Assembly: GCF_964355755.1 (NCBI RefSeq)
Contig: NC_092671.1
Location: 5,527,001 to 5,591,000 of the forward strand
Direction of reading: 5' to 3'
DNA length: 64,000 nucleotides
From: Antedon mediterranea
Taxonomy: Eukaryota > Echinodermata > Crinoidea > Comatulida > Antedonidae
This document shows, piece by piece, positions 50,086 through 61,059 of this stretch (the stretch's first letter is position 1; each line of letters opens with the position of its first letter). The notes under the pieces are model-generated. The model had not been told where the DNA came from. It did not search any database and saw nothing but the letters and a program-made list of their open reading frames with translations. The translations under genes were made by a program, and so were the position numbers.

Positions 50086-50163
50086 ATAGATCAAATGCAA
50101 AAATACACCCACATTATATTTAGGTCTAGTAAAAATACAAAAACAAGGAAATTAGGCCTACGA

Positions 50164-50193
50164 TACATGGCAATTTTTTTTTTTTGCCATGTA
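50164..50193. repeat. Hairpin with T-tract loop
   Basis: TACATGGCAA and TTGCCATGTA flank a T run. Confidence 0.6.
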
Positions 50194-50814
50194 ATAATTA
50201 TGGTCATGGTTCCCAGTATAGTGATTTTATACAGAACTCATGTCTGTATTCATTTTTTAACTTCACCACTTAACCAAAAATGTAGTTTCACCTTGTATGT
50301 AATTGTATATTGGCGGCGACAAAACGACTACCAACACTTTGGAACATAAATAAAACTGACAATTTGATAAAACATTTAAACAATAAATAATTATTCATTA
50401 GCTCGATCAAAAACATAGAAAAACATTAATTTTGTAAGTTGTGAATGGCAGGTGTCGGATGAATAGCAGTGTCGGATGAATAGCCGTTTCTATTTAGTAA
50501 TGACCTTGTTATTTACCCTAATTAGAGTATTTGAGTTGATAGATAACGAAGGTTATAACTAATTACCCGTTTATGCTTACGTCACACGACTTTCAGTAAT
50601 GGAAATATAATTTCAAATATGATTGTACTAATGCAGTTATAGATTTTCGCTATTTAAAAATTGCTTTTATGAAATGTTCAAATTGGATTGCAATACTTAC
50701 AGAAACTGACATTTTAATGGCAGTTGAAGTCTTAAAACCTTTTTTAAAGCCTACAGTGTAGGCCTAAAGGGTTTTATCCTGATATTAATAAAATTCAGTA
50801 TATAAATAATTATA
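50194..50814. other. Intergenic sequence 3' of the ankyrin gene
   Basis: Nothing recognised beyond a duplicated GTGTCGGATGAATAG at ~50453-50482. Confidence 0.55.
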
Positions 50815-50820
50815 TTTAAT
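50815..50820 (-). terminator. ATTAAA variant poly(A) signal candidate for the ankyrin gene
   Basis: On the minus strand ATTAAA lies about 100 nt beyond the stop. I saw no AATAAA in that orientation nearer. Confidence 0.3.
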
Positions 50821-50918
50821 TCATTTATCAAACTAACGTACTCAATATTGCACCAGCCTATATAGGAACAAGATTCGAAGAGATCTCCGCTTTTTTAAAA
50901 CATCTGATTTTTGTTGAA

Positions 50919-51787
50919 TTATCGAAACATATACGACGGTATAGCCGAAAATGGTTTCCCTGCCCAAGTTTTAATTGTATTTTCTTGAACATGTGAAGAT
51001 TGACCAGCCTTTACAACAACAGGACTCGAAGATTTCATAGGTGGAGTAATTTTTCGAACGGGTTTTAATGGTCTTGAACCAACAGGCGGACTTCCTCTTG
51101 GGCTCTGAGGTGGACTTGGCGTCCTTATGGGCACTTTTACAGTTTTATTTGCTGAGGACCTTCGCGTTCGAGAAACTGCCGGGAGCCTTACCGGGTGACT
51201 TGTAGGAGATGCACTACCTATAGTGTTCGATCGACGCCTGTAATGGCCTATTGGCTTAGTAGCATTACTGTGCTTGTCAATGTTTGATAAAACCTGTTCC
51301 TCACGAAGGTCGGGTAACGAGCTGGAATGGCGCCTTCTAGAAAGCAGATATTTTTGTATGTCTTCTTCCTCTTCCTCGGCTGGAAATTCCTGCAGACGAT
51401 CTAATCGTCGTGACATATTAAAGACTAAGCTGTTTGCCTGCTTAAAGTGTTCTTCATTTAACGGTATTGAAGGCACCTGTCGTTTGAGTTTTTGGACTTC
51501 TGAAGACTCCATCCAGCGATTAGCAGGTTCTAGTCCAGACATTGCTATCAGATCTGTCAAACAGCGTCTGCCTTGCGCCTCTCGTTCTTGGCGCGCTTTT
51601 GTCTTCCGGACAGCGATTGGTGACAGCAACAACAGATCCGGTGTATCGCACCTACTCTGAATCGCTAAATTCTGCGCAGTGTTGTTGTTCGTTGGATCTC
51701 GAATACTGACATCTGCACCAGATAATACAAGCAGACGACATATTTCTGAATGACCAAGTCGTGCAGCTTCTAACAAAGGTGTGTAAC
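50919..51787 (-). CDS. Ankyrin-repeat gene, terminal exon (last repeat and C-terminal tail)
   Basis: 869 nt ending at a stop at 50919-50921. It completes the last ankyrin repeat (GYTPLLEAARLGH...LLVLSGADVSIRD) and encodes ~258 further residues of low-complexity tail with basic, acidic and Pro/Ser-rich parts. The long open frame in AT-rich DNA with raised GC supports real coding sequence. Confidence 0.88.
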
Positions 51788-52425
51788 CTAAAAATTTAAG
51801 AACAAATATTCAAATTCAGTTTGTATTAAGTTGACAACTATTCTATTTCAATTTCTCCAAACGTGAAGTGAACATTTCATGTCATTTTCTATTTATGGAC
51901 CATATACAGTAGATAAGGCATAATGTGACTCTTACCTTTACAATTCATTTTATCAATATCAAGATTTAAACGCCCAAAGCACGTGATCATTGCCTTGACT
52001 ACGTTGATTCCTTGTTTAATTCGGCAAGCATGTATCAAAGGCGTATCAATTGAATTATCAACAATGTTTGGGTTAGCATCTGATTGATCCGCCAGTACCT
52101 TCACCATACCTTCATCACCACGTAGACAGGCAAGAGCCAAAGCCGTTCTGCCTTCAGTGTTCCGTAAATCGGGATCAATATCTGGCTTCTGTAGCCAGAT
52201 TTTTGCAAGATCTCTCCGACTTTTTGGCAGTAGATCCAACTCGCATATCTTCATCAGGACAGTGTTGCCACCATGTTCTGTGTCTTTTTTGTTAACGTCT
52301 AAACACGGCAGATTCATTGATGTTTTGATGCGAGTGTAACTATTTGTTCTCAGAGCTTCCATCAAAGCATGGGTTGAATTCCCTGAAGAGGTCTTCCTTT
52401 TCAGTTGCATTGTGGAGTCTTTCAT
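50919..52425 (-). CDS. Ankyrin-repeat protein, ANKRD63/ANKRD34-like, two exons, 452 aa
   Basis: The two exons join as 52425-51936 and 51787-50919, with donor AAAG|GTAAGAG and acceptor AAATTTTTAG. The intron is phase 1 and sits inside an ankyrin repeat, between NCKG and YTPLLEAARLGH. The start is the first ATG after an in-frame TAA 21-23 bases upstream. Residues ~19-195 hold about five ankyrin repeats (EGRTALALACLRGDEGMVKV; TPLIHACRIKQG; GYTPLLEAARLGHSEICRLL). Then come a basic/charged linker, an acidic run at ~301-306, RRRHSSSLPDL at 314-324, and a Pro/Ser-rich tail (383-418). The repeat plan, including FGRLNLDIDKMN before the last repeat and a late RR-S-PD motif, most resembles vertebrate ANKRD63 and, less, ANKRD34 proteins (from memory). 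The likely role is an intracellular scaffold, and its exact function is unknown. It is convergent with SEMA5, 6.4 kb away. Confidence 0.85.
51936..52425 (-). CDS. Ankyrin-repeat gene, exon with start codon (repeats 1-4)
   Basis: 490 nt from ATG 52425 to the donor at 51935. It encodes residues 1-163. TVLMKIC, RTALALACLRGD and TPLIHACR are ankyrin TPLH-type cores. In-frame GTG lies just upstream but a stop precedes it. Whether a 5' noncoding exon exists is open. Confidence 0.85.
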
Positions 52426-53140
52426 TCTCACAGTATGTTCGATTTATGATACCTCGTCACCAACTAGATTCCAAAGTTGAAGGAATTATGTATCGTCAGA
52501 TGTTATTCCTTACATGCTATCGAATCAGATATGCTTACAATTCTTGTATCTGGAATCAAAGACAAATATTAATTGGTTATATTAAAACGCCTTAATGTGG
52601 TATATAATCTTGCCTCCCTTACCGTTTTTTTTAACAGATCAGATTTTGCATCAACTGATAGGCCTAATCTACTGTCTGTCCACCAGAGAGTTTTTGAGCT
52701 TACGTTCTTTTAAAAATAAACTAAATTATTTGTCTGGGTGTTTGTGAGTGTAATGAGCTGGGATGAGGAGGTGGTGGTTCATGTTTGGTCGGGTATATAT
52801 AACAATAAGAAAAAACCTTTCTTTTGACCCAGTTATCCTTAAACCAAACTGTCGAACCATTTTTTTCTAAACAATGCTGTCATTCATATCATTGTCGTTC
52901 TCACCATTTCTATTGGCGTCTCTTTACTACCGTACTAAAATATAACCGAAACAAACGGGACTCTCGAATTCATTGTAAATATTTAACAAAAGAAAGTAAC
53001 GTGTATAAACAGATTAACTGAGAGGCACGTAACTATAGTAAATTTACAAACACTTAGAAAGACAAAAGCTATAGAATAGTTATCTATAGATTAAATTAGA
53101 TGAACCTTTTAGACCCTATCTCATCTCTTATTTTACCGGA

Positions 53141-53316
53141 TTAAAGTCAATTTGCACAGACGAGCGATAACGGTAAGCGGAAAACTGCGCGGAGAATTTG
53201 TATCTATCCTGAGCGGAAACTGCCCGTCCGCTTCGCTTTGTGTGTAAAGGACATAAGGAATAAACATAATTCTATATTTCTATTATCGTACCACTCGTCT
53301 GTGTAAATTGGCCTTT
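53141..53316. mobile_element. MITE family C copy
   Basis: Left TTAAAGTCAATTTGCACAGA and right CGTCTGTGTAAATTGGCCTT. The body TGTATCTATCCTGAGCGGAA matches the intron 18 copy. Confidence 0.75.
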
Positions 53317-53460
53317 AGATTTAAAGGTATTTGATTCATTGATGATCGACGTGTGGAAAAATATCTGAGTATAGGAAAAAATTAAATTGACGATGGAAAA
53401 GCATGGTCGACCCGACATAACTACTGTATATCCATAACAAGATTATTTCACATATGCTGC

Positions 53461-53616
53461 CTGTACCATGTAAAGTTAGGTTAATGGTTATAGGATACTA
53501 TACTTGTAAAATACAATACATGTAATACAGATACATGTAAAACACATAAAGATGCTGTATTACCAAAGTATTCCTATGATATTTCGGAAATAGATACAGT
53601 ACCGAGAATCGGCTGT
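53461..53616. mobile_element. MITE family D copy, one arm diverged
   Basis: The right part GATGCTGTATTACCAAAGTA then TTTCGGAAATAGATACAG and ACCGAGAATCGGC match family D. The left arm is eroded. Confidence 0.65.
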
Positions 53617-55082
53617 CAGGAGCTGAATCTGATATCGTTTTGCAATTTAAGTGAAGCCTTAATCTAATACGAAACGTCATTATTAATATTATATACGTTG
53701 TATCTTGAAAAGATACACCTATCCGATACATCAAAGTTTTAAAATCTTAGATGTCAAACATTAATGGAAACTGATAGTAAATATATAGGGAATATAAAAG
53801 TTCTCCGGGTGGTATATAGCTAAAAATACACACGAATGTAGGCCTACGTTTTGTATACAGTTCAGATTGAAACGTGGTGATCCTTCGGCTTAGGTTCAAT
53901 AATAGGCTATAAATTATGTGATCCATCTTTTGCTCTAAATAATAATCGACATAATAGTGAAAATGAATATTCATCCTGTAGTATTTACGGAGGGGCAATA
54001 ATTCAATCCTCACCTTTGACCGAAAGTTCTAAAAACAAACGCTAATGTTAACATTATGGGTCTATTGGTAATACATTATATTGTAACCTAATCCAAAAAT
54101 AGGGCAAGCATTTATACATATAATAGCATTACATTAAGTTAGTAGTGGATTCCACATTTAGAACACAGTCTTGGATATCTATTGGGAAAATCACTAAATA
54201 CGCTAAGGGAAAATATTTATTGGAGGTAAAAAATTAAATTATTTTGCTCCCGAGTGGGAATTTTTGTTTAGATTTAGAAAGTTAGGATCTATTATAAAGT
54301 TTCATATAGTCTGGCAGACATGGCATAACCTTGCAATTTTGTCGAAAAACTGTAGAAAACATTGTAATGTTGGACGTACACCGTCGGACTAATTAATAAC
54401 ATAATAATAGCTACATCACATATATTAGAACTTGTATTTTCCCTAATTTTTACATGTAATTGTTGCTTGTAAGTTTTCAAATGTTTCACTACACAATATA
54501 TAAATATCGCGAGTACTCAATCATTGTTGGACCTACATTTAGCTTGAGGCCTTCCTCATTTTCTAATCTACCATTTTCACCATCAACCATGTGTTAAAAC
54601 TTATATTTGGCCCTGACCCACGATTGTATTTTGAAGTATGAAATAATTAAAACACGAAAATATTATAACACGTTTCTAAACATAGCCTACCATTGCTAAT
54701 ACTCATAGTGATCATTTTTTATAATAGGCATACTTTTAATATATAATACTAGGTTTTAGATGTATATTTTTAATGACGAACACTATGCCCATGGTATAAC
54801 AATAGTATCAGTGTAATAGTACACTCTTTAGCAAAAAGTTATAAACATCCAAAAGTATAATAGTTTTAAAAATACTGTAGGCTACTTCGAAAAAAGGTGT
54901 GCCTAACACTAACGGTAGTAAGGTATGTTTATCAGCGCACACTTAACCTTCGATTTCACCTGAATACTAAAAACACTGTGTCAACAAACCAAATTACAAC
55001 CGCCAAAATAATTACTCTCACAACAAAATAGTTTTTAGAAATTGACGATGTTTAAAAAGCAATAAAAGATCCGAATACTTAC
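53617..55082. other. Noncoding sequence, possible 5' intron of the ankyrin gene
   Basis: If the promoter near 55.1 kb is real this is intronic. No other feature recognised. Confidence 0.4.
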
Positions 55083-55150
55083 ATTTGTGAAGCATTGGTT
55101 TCCATTTAAAATTCGTATCAACGCGTTTACTGTCGTTTACTATATATAAA
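55083..55150 (-). promoter_or_regulatory. Possible core promoter and short 5' exon of the ankyrin gene
   Basis: On the minus strand a TATATATA box (55148-55141) is followed ~30 nt later by a short stretch ending in a consensus donor CAAAT|GTAAGTATT (donor GT at 55082-55081). This suits a first exon 2.7 kb upstream of the ankyrin start codon. On the plus strand the same bases read TATATAAAG, an equally good TATA box for a divergent transcript. Neither direction is proven. Confidence 0.25.
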
Positions 55151-55700
55151 GAAAACGCGATGTATGCTTTGTGTCGTCTGCTCGCTTTCGCTATTTTATC
55201 TTATCTGACACAGCCGATTCGTTCACTACGGTTTTACTATAGCATCGAGGCACGTCTTTTGTTCACTAGTAATTGATACGTAATGTCGATCAATAACATG
55301 CTGTTTGGCAAGAGTCCACACAAGATGACGCCATAAATGTTGTTCTTAGGTCTTGTGATCACGCTCTTTACGACCTTAATGGGAAACCCCGTAACCTGGT
55401 TTTTACAGGTTTCTTAATTTAAGAATACATTAAAAATCACGAGTTGTAGGTTTTACTTTTTTTTAAAATTCAATAAAAATTGTTTATTCAGTATTAATTA
55501 CTATTAAGGTCTATATAATCTTAGTTATTATTATTAGGCCTATTACGATGTTAGTTTTATTGTTGGGGCGACTTTTTCTCATTCTCACAGATTTTCTCAT
55601 CTCATTAATTAATTTTCAGTATATCACCGTCCGGTTTTGAATTAATGTTCTTTGCCTGATGTGTTTATAGGCCTATATATATTTGTGTACATTTATTTAT

Positions 55701-56250
55701 AAATCCAAAGGCAAATTACTGAAAAAATGACAATGCTGTGGGTATCAGTGGCTGGATCACATTTATTTATATACACAATTATTCCATCGACAACCTAACC
55801 TAGCTTTTTTTTTTTAGTTCCATAGCCTATTGATTGATATCTACCAAGCTTTCTTCATTGATTTCTACTCTTACTCTCTCCACCCTCTAGCAGCCTGAGC
55901 CTCCTTTGTTTTTATTTCTTTTATACTCAGGCAGCGCTTGTCTGTTTCGTACTCTCTCGATGAAGGATTAGTGTTGCCGAAAGCTCTGCTATTTTTCTGG
56001 CTGTTTTCATTATCCTTTTGATTTAGTTTTTTACTTAGTTATTTGTATCTCTATTGAGATCCAACCACTGATACCCACAGATTGTCATTTTTTCAGTGCT
56101 TATTTTATTTTGTATCTCCAATGAGATCCAGCCACTGATACCCACAGCATTGTAATTTTTTCAGTGCTTATTTTATTTTGTATCTCCAATGAGATCCAGC
56201 CACTGATACCCGCAGCATTGTATTTTTTTCAGTAATTTGCCTTTGGATTT
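55701..56250. mobile_element. Inverted-repeat element with 3-copy 68-bp tandem at one end
   Basis: Left end AAATCCAAAGGCAAATTACT is inverted at the right (AGTAATTTGCCTTTGGATTT). The right arm holds three direct units starting GTATCTC at 56045, 56112 and 56180, each with GAGATCCAGCCACTGATACC. The left arm has one inverted copy (GGTATCAGTGGCTGGATC). Confidence 0.75.
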
Positions 56251-58199
56251 ATATATCTATATACGGTACATTCTTTACATATATTAAATAATTACCGGTA
56301 TCAATAAATATCACTTTAATATTAATTAAATCAAATTCTACAATAATTGATATGCATGGTACGGTATATAAACGCATCAACGTTTTCAATCTTCAATTTC
56401 ACTTCTTAATTAAAGTTGTAGGCCTTCATAAATCATCGTGATTTATTACCGGTCATCACTGTCGTCATCTTAATCACCAACATCATTAAAAACATTGCCC
56501 AATCACTATTAACATCATTCTACTATTCGTAAAAAAACATCGTCATACGTCACTAACTAACTTGTTTGTCATTTCATTCCATCGGTAAACATTTAGAGCA
56601 CAAATGTTTTTGAACCAAGCATTATGATATGACACATCCGCACACTAACATTTTATTGTTACAGGTTCCTAGGATGCAATTTGCGATTTTGCTGACTGAA
56701 TGACGTATTTCAAATCTTTTAGATATGAATATATAACGAGTGAGAGAGAGATTACGTAATACTGAATTTGAAAATAATTACTTTGAAAGTCCTCAAAAAA
56801 AAAATTTACATAAAAATTCAGAAAATCAATTCTGCTTCCATCATGTGGCCTAGTTTTTTTTTTAATGCGTTCTAATCCTGCAGCATTCAGGATCATTAGA
56901 TCGCCCTAGATTCTTTATATACGCAGAGACACACTCGTACGTGCGCGTTCAATTACTGATAATATTTGTCGATTTTTGTACGCGGGTGTCAACCTCAAGT
57001 TTCGTAACCGTAATAATTACGTCACCACGAGGTTGAACGACCAATGCCCTTTACGGTAATCGATTTGATAAATGAAGTGATGAAAAACACACAAAACATT
57101 GGCGTTTAGCCAAGTCAACCGTACCTTTGCCCATAAACAAGCACTTAGAACACAGTTCACTGGAGACATGTTTGCTTTTATGGTCGTCATCAATAAATGT
57201 AATACTAATTTATAGCATAATATTGTTCTCTTTATATCCCTATCAATTAGCCTTTGTAATCTCATTAATGCCCATAAAATCCATTTCCTATGGCATACCC
57301 TAACATGTTCTCTACTCGTATACCCACAAATTGTTGTACCAAGACATAGGCTGTACGATATGTAGACTTGCCCCAAGTCTGTATCATTGTCTTTTTTTAA
57401 ATTTGTTTTTATTTCGATTTTTTTTCTGAAAATATCCAAAATCAAGTAGTATACGTATGAAACACCATATGTGCCAAAATATTTATCTTTTTGCTAATAA
57501 TAAGACAAAACTGCGTCTGGAACCTACGCAAACAGTTATTCGCTCACGGGTAAATGTTCATATTATCCGGCTTAAATAACCACGACAATGCCCTAAAACA
57601 CCACTCCTCTTAATGAAACAAATGCATTGAACCACTGCTTTTTCGCCATTTGCATGAAAATCGAATTGTTGGAATTACTCATTAATCTTCTGTTTTGATA
57701 TAAGATAATCTCTAACCGGTCGTTTGACTTTTTATTCACTTTCTAACTAAGAAATTAATCAGTATCAAACACGATGTAAATCTGAATAAAATAGTGAGGA
57801 TTGTTCATGTTTGCAGAACGTCAAGTACAGTTTGACAAGGTCACGAACTACGTGCAACTAACCATGTTAAAAGGGAAAAAATATAGCAAGTTGCTCCTGT
57901 GATATGTCTATTTGTACGACGCATGTACACATTTATATAACTTAAGACTATATTTGTAGGAATTCCCTTCCTCTCTATAATATTTAATTTAAAGTACTGC
58001 TTACTGTTTCGTCCCTTTTGCACTTGTAGGCCTATATTTCTTTTCTTGCATTATATTAATTATGTTCATTATCGGTTGTATATTTATTATGTTACTCTGT
58101 TATTTGTGGAAATAAATGTTATTATTATTAATATTAATAATGTTATTTTAGATTATACTTTTTGATATACAATTTGATTTACTTCTTGAATGTATTTTT
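56251..58199. other. Noncoding sequence with one dispersed repeat
   Basis: The only structure I see is the repeat at 57350-57490. Confidence 0.5.
57350..57490. repeat. Dispersed repeat, copy related to 11160-11315
   Basis: CCAAGTCTGTATCATTGTCT, TTTTTCTGAAAATATCC and CGTATGAAACACCATATGTG match. The 142-codon minus frame at 57017-57445 overlaps it and shows no recognisable protein. Confidence 0.55.
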
Positions 58200-58318
58200 G
58201 TATAATTGTGTATTGTTTTTAAAAGGGTCTCTACAAGTCGGCTTTACTGCTGTAGTACGTGCTGTTAGAGCTACGATACCCTTGTAAAACAAAGTTGAAT
58301 AAATAAATAAATAAATAC
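58200..58318 (+). mobile_element. LINE-like 3' end with (AATA)n tail
   Basis: CTTGTAAAACAAAGTTGAAT followed by (AAATA)n repeats is typical of non-LTR element 3' ends. No coding part is seen. Confidence 0.5.
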
Positions 58319-60210
58319 TTTATTTTGAATAATTGAAAGTGTTTGTGTAATCCATTTCTGTGCGTCAGTTTTAAGTTTTTGTCAACGGGGCTAGATTAAA
58401 TTATTGTACGATCCTGGTAAACAAATCGAACATTCTAACTACCAGTTATAATATTGTCGATCAAGTTTTACGTCATAAGCGTAAAAATAATATCGGTAAG
58501 CTTAAAATCAATTATCAAAGAGCTTGTTTTGATGTCAAACAAACATTTAGGTCTGTGGTTTTTATATAATACTTTCTCTTTAGATTGATTTATAGCATAA
58601 CATGTAAATATGTTGAAATTCTCGGTCAGCAAAGTGAAGTTGCGGCATGTTGTTTCTTACAAATTCTATATGGTATTAAATCCTCCTGTTTGCATGCCGT
58701 TCAGTATTAGTTCTATTGCACGTTTAGATGTTTATTTAATTGTTATATGTAATAGTATGGTTCTATTACACGTTTGCACTAGAAACAGAGCAGTGTCTTT
58801 CTGATCAACAACTTCATTTTGAAAGTGATGCTTCCGTTGTTTGAGATCTTTGTTTACTAAAGATACACTATCATACCAACCATTGGTACATAAAGTGCCA
58901 TGGTTTTGTCTTGTCAAATATTTACATAGGCTTCGTAAGGATCCGCAGTAGCAAACATTCGATAATGATCATGCCATTTCCCCAAATTAAATGTTTCTGT
59001 TACTTGATGTACTTGACCTTGGGGTTCATTACCCCAGCAGATTATCCAATAATTGATAATCACCAAACATGGTGCTGTTGAAATTTAGTATGTTTATTCG
59101 ATGGCGAAAGCTCGTGGGAGAAGAACGAGCAGAGTTAGAAACGAAAGAAAACAATTGCACACAAAGGTAAACGACCACAATGTGATTATTTGTTTAAGAG
59201 GTTTGATAATTGTACAAGACCGATATCGAATCCCCTTGGTATGTGGGCCTATATGCTGCCTTCCATTTTACTTATAATTCATAAGATGAGCGACTCGTAG
59301 CCTACCTTTAAGTTATAATAGGACAAAAGTATGGCATGTTAGTTATGTTTGGAATGAATATTTTTATTCTATGAATATGGAACTCCACGCATATTATTAG
59401 GCCAGTATTATTAACTTTTAGTTTAGGCCTAATGTATTTGAAGCATATTAATGACTGATTTCCGCGGAGGATAAATATTTTGAAAAAGATGAGGGCCTAC
59501 AAATTGTAAAATGCTGAACATAACCTAATGTCATATCTTTAATGTTCCAAGAGAATATGATTAGAATGTGCGCTAATATAAAACGTACCTTCAATAAAGA
59601 TAATGTTATAGTATGAGGTGGTTCGAGCTAAAAGGTAGTATATGTAAACATCGTAGGTCCCTTTAAACGAAACTTTGGGCCTATAGCAAATTAGAATAAA
59701 GATTTCGTAGTCTGTTTGCAGCGACTAACAACATTCCTCCGCGATGTAGGTTGTTTGTTTGTTTGTAGTTTGTAAACACGTTAACTTAAGCTTAATTAAA
59801 CACTTTATCGACCTCTCACACTGTTAATTCAAATGACGTCATCTATTTCATACGCAAGCTTCGGTAGATTCAACTTTATTCGATTCGCAACGCACGTTCG
59901 GGCATACTTTTACAATAACAAGGCCATCTCTATACTGGAGAAATAAAACAGAATGGCAGATGCGAGATGCAAATAATAATGTATAGCCCTACACAGATAA
60001 GAATGTTACCAGCAAATTTTAAACTGAAATTACATGAACATTAACAAAGACGCGCGTATGTCAAGAGAAGCATATGTAGATGTTTAAAATAGAAGTATTC
60101 TGTTCGTGACATCATAAACATTACTGTACTAGATATAGGCCTACAAATGAAAGTTACTGAAAATAAGACACTAAAAAGAAAAGAAGATTAAGAGCGAACC
60201 AACTTACAAA
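58319..60210. other. Mostly noncoding sequence
   Basis: Only the basic open stretch at 59101-59166 stands out. Confidence 0.45.
59101..59166 (+). CDS. Possible short basic first coding exon
   Basis: ATG 59101 opens 22 codons very rich in Arg and Lys (starts MAKARGRRTSRVRNERKQ) and ends at a phase-0 donor AAG|GTAAAC. The run of Arg codons is unusual for this AT-rich region. The only nearby in-frame partner I found is a weak acceptor at 60312-60313 (GCATCAG), which would join it to the membrane micropeptide frame. That acceptor lacks a pyrimidine tract. Partner exons beyond the window are equally possible, and no family was recognised. Confidence 0.18.
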
Positions 60211-60322
60211 ATGACCATGTGAAGGAAAGTTGAATGAAAAGAGGAAAGAAGATCATCAACAACAACAAAGACAACACAAATATAGACGAAAATGAAAAAG
60301 TTTGTGGCATCAGACGTCCATT

Positions 60323-60457
60323 ATGGAACCGGTGTCATTACCAACACCATACAGTAGGCTAGTAAGCAACTGGGAAAGGATCATCTTAATGTTGCTCCTT
60401 GGCGTAGGCCTATCCCTCATTATTTCAGCTATGATGCTATGCTTCTTATGTTATTGA
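60323..60457 (+). CDS. Candidate 44-residue single-pass membrane micropeptide
   Basis: ATG 60323 to TGA 60455-60457 encodes 44 residues: a short polar, proline-containing head (MEPVSLPTPYSRLVSNWER) then an uninterrupted hydrophobic helix (IILMLLLGVGLSLIIS then AMMLCFLCY) reaching the C-terminus. An in-frame TGA at 60293 bounds it upstream. A ~190-nt tail follows with AATAAA at 60649-60654, so it looks like a terminal exon. Base composition is richer in GC than the flanks. The head-plus-helix plan is like tiny SERCA regulators and other small integral membrane proteins, but I recognise no family motif. Hydrophobic short ORFs also arise by chance in AT-rich DNA. Upstream ATGs (60211, 60234) in other frames would weaken translation if in the same transcript. 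Confidence 0.3.
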   Translation: MEPVSLPTPYSRLVSNWERIILMLLLGVGLSLIISAMMLCFLCY

Positions 60458-60648
60458 TGTCTAAACTGTTTTATTGGACTCCATTTGCTGACTTAGTGAC
60501 ATTACATTATATTTATTACATTTTACATTTTATATTTTGTTTGTGAGTATATTTTGTTGTTGCGCTGCATAAACTGTTCTTTCTCATTTTTGTGGTTAGT
60601 AATTACCGGTGTAAACGTGTCGTGTAAAAAGTGAAATATTTATACTGA

Positions 60649-60654
60649 AATAAA
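60649..60654 (+). terminator. Poly(A) signal candidate after the micropeptide ORF
   Basis: AATAAA in the context CTGAAATAAAGC, 192 nt beyond the micropeptide stop. Confidence 0.3.
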
Positions 60655-61059
60655 GCTACTAATATATTCAAAGAAAAAACATAAAGATATCTTTAAATAG
60701 TGTACCGGTAGTATTAACTGAGATTACACGTAAGCCGGTTTGTCATCAAGTATAAATGACCATAGCAACAATGTTGATTGATATTATGTCGATGACATTT
60801 GACTTTGACTGTAGTATATAGTATTTATATACATTCGCGAATCTATTTTGACAAGAAGTACGTAGATAGTGACGTAGTTACACTATTTAATTGACGTTTT
60901 GAATATAATATAAGTCGAAACAAGTTCTAATTAGTTGTATTTTAACTGACGTAAACAATAAAAACAAATAATTGTCTGAATTCGAAAATATCAATATAGG
61001 CCTATGTGCAACTATACCAAGCAAAGTGAAATGTGTATACGTTAAAAACTATTACCTTT

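Noticed and set aside
51274-51660. 128-codon plus-strand frame
   Set aside because: Antisense shadow of the ankyrin gene's terminal exon.
52426-52431. Two-codon N-terminal extension of the ankyrin protein starting at GTG
   Set aside because: GTG is not a normal start in animal nuclear genes. The ATG at 52425 is the first after an in-frame stop.
57017-57445. 142-codon open frame on the minus strand
   Set aside because: No recognisable domain, composition like translated noncoding DNA, and it overlaps a dispersed repeat also found at 11160-11315.
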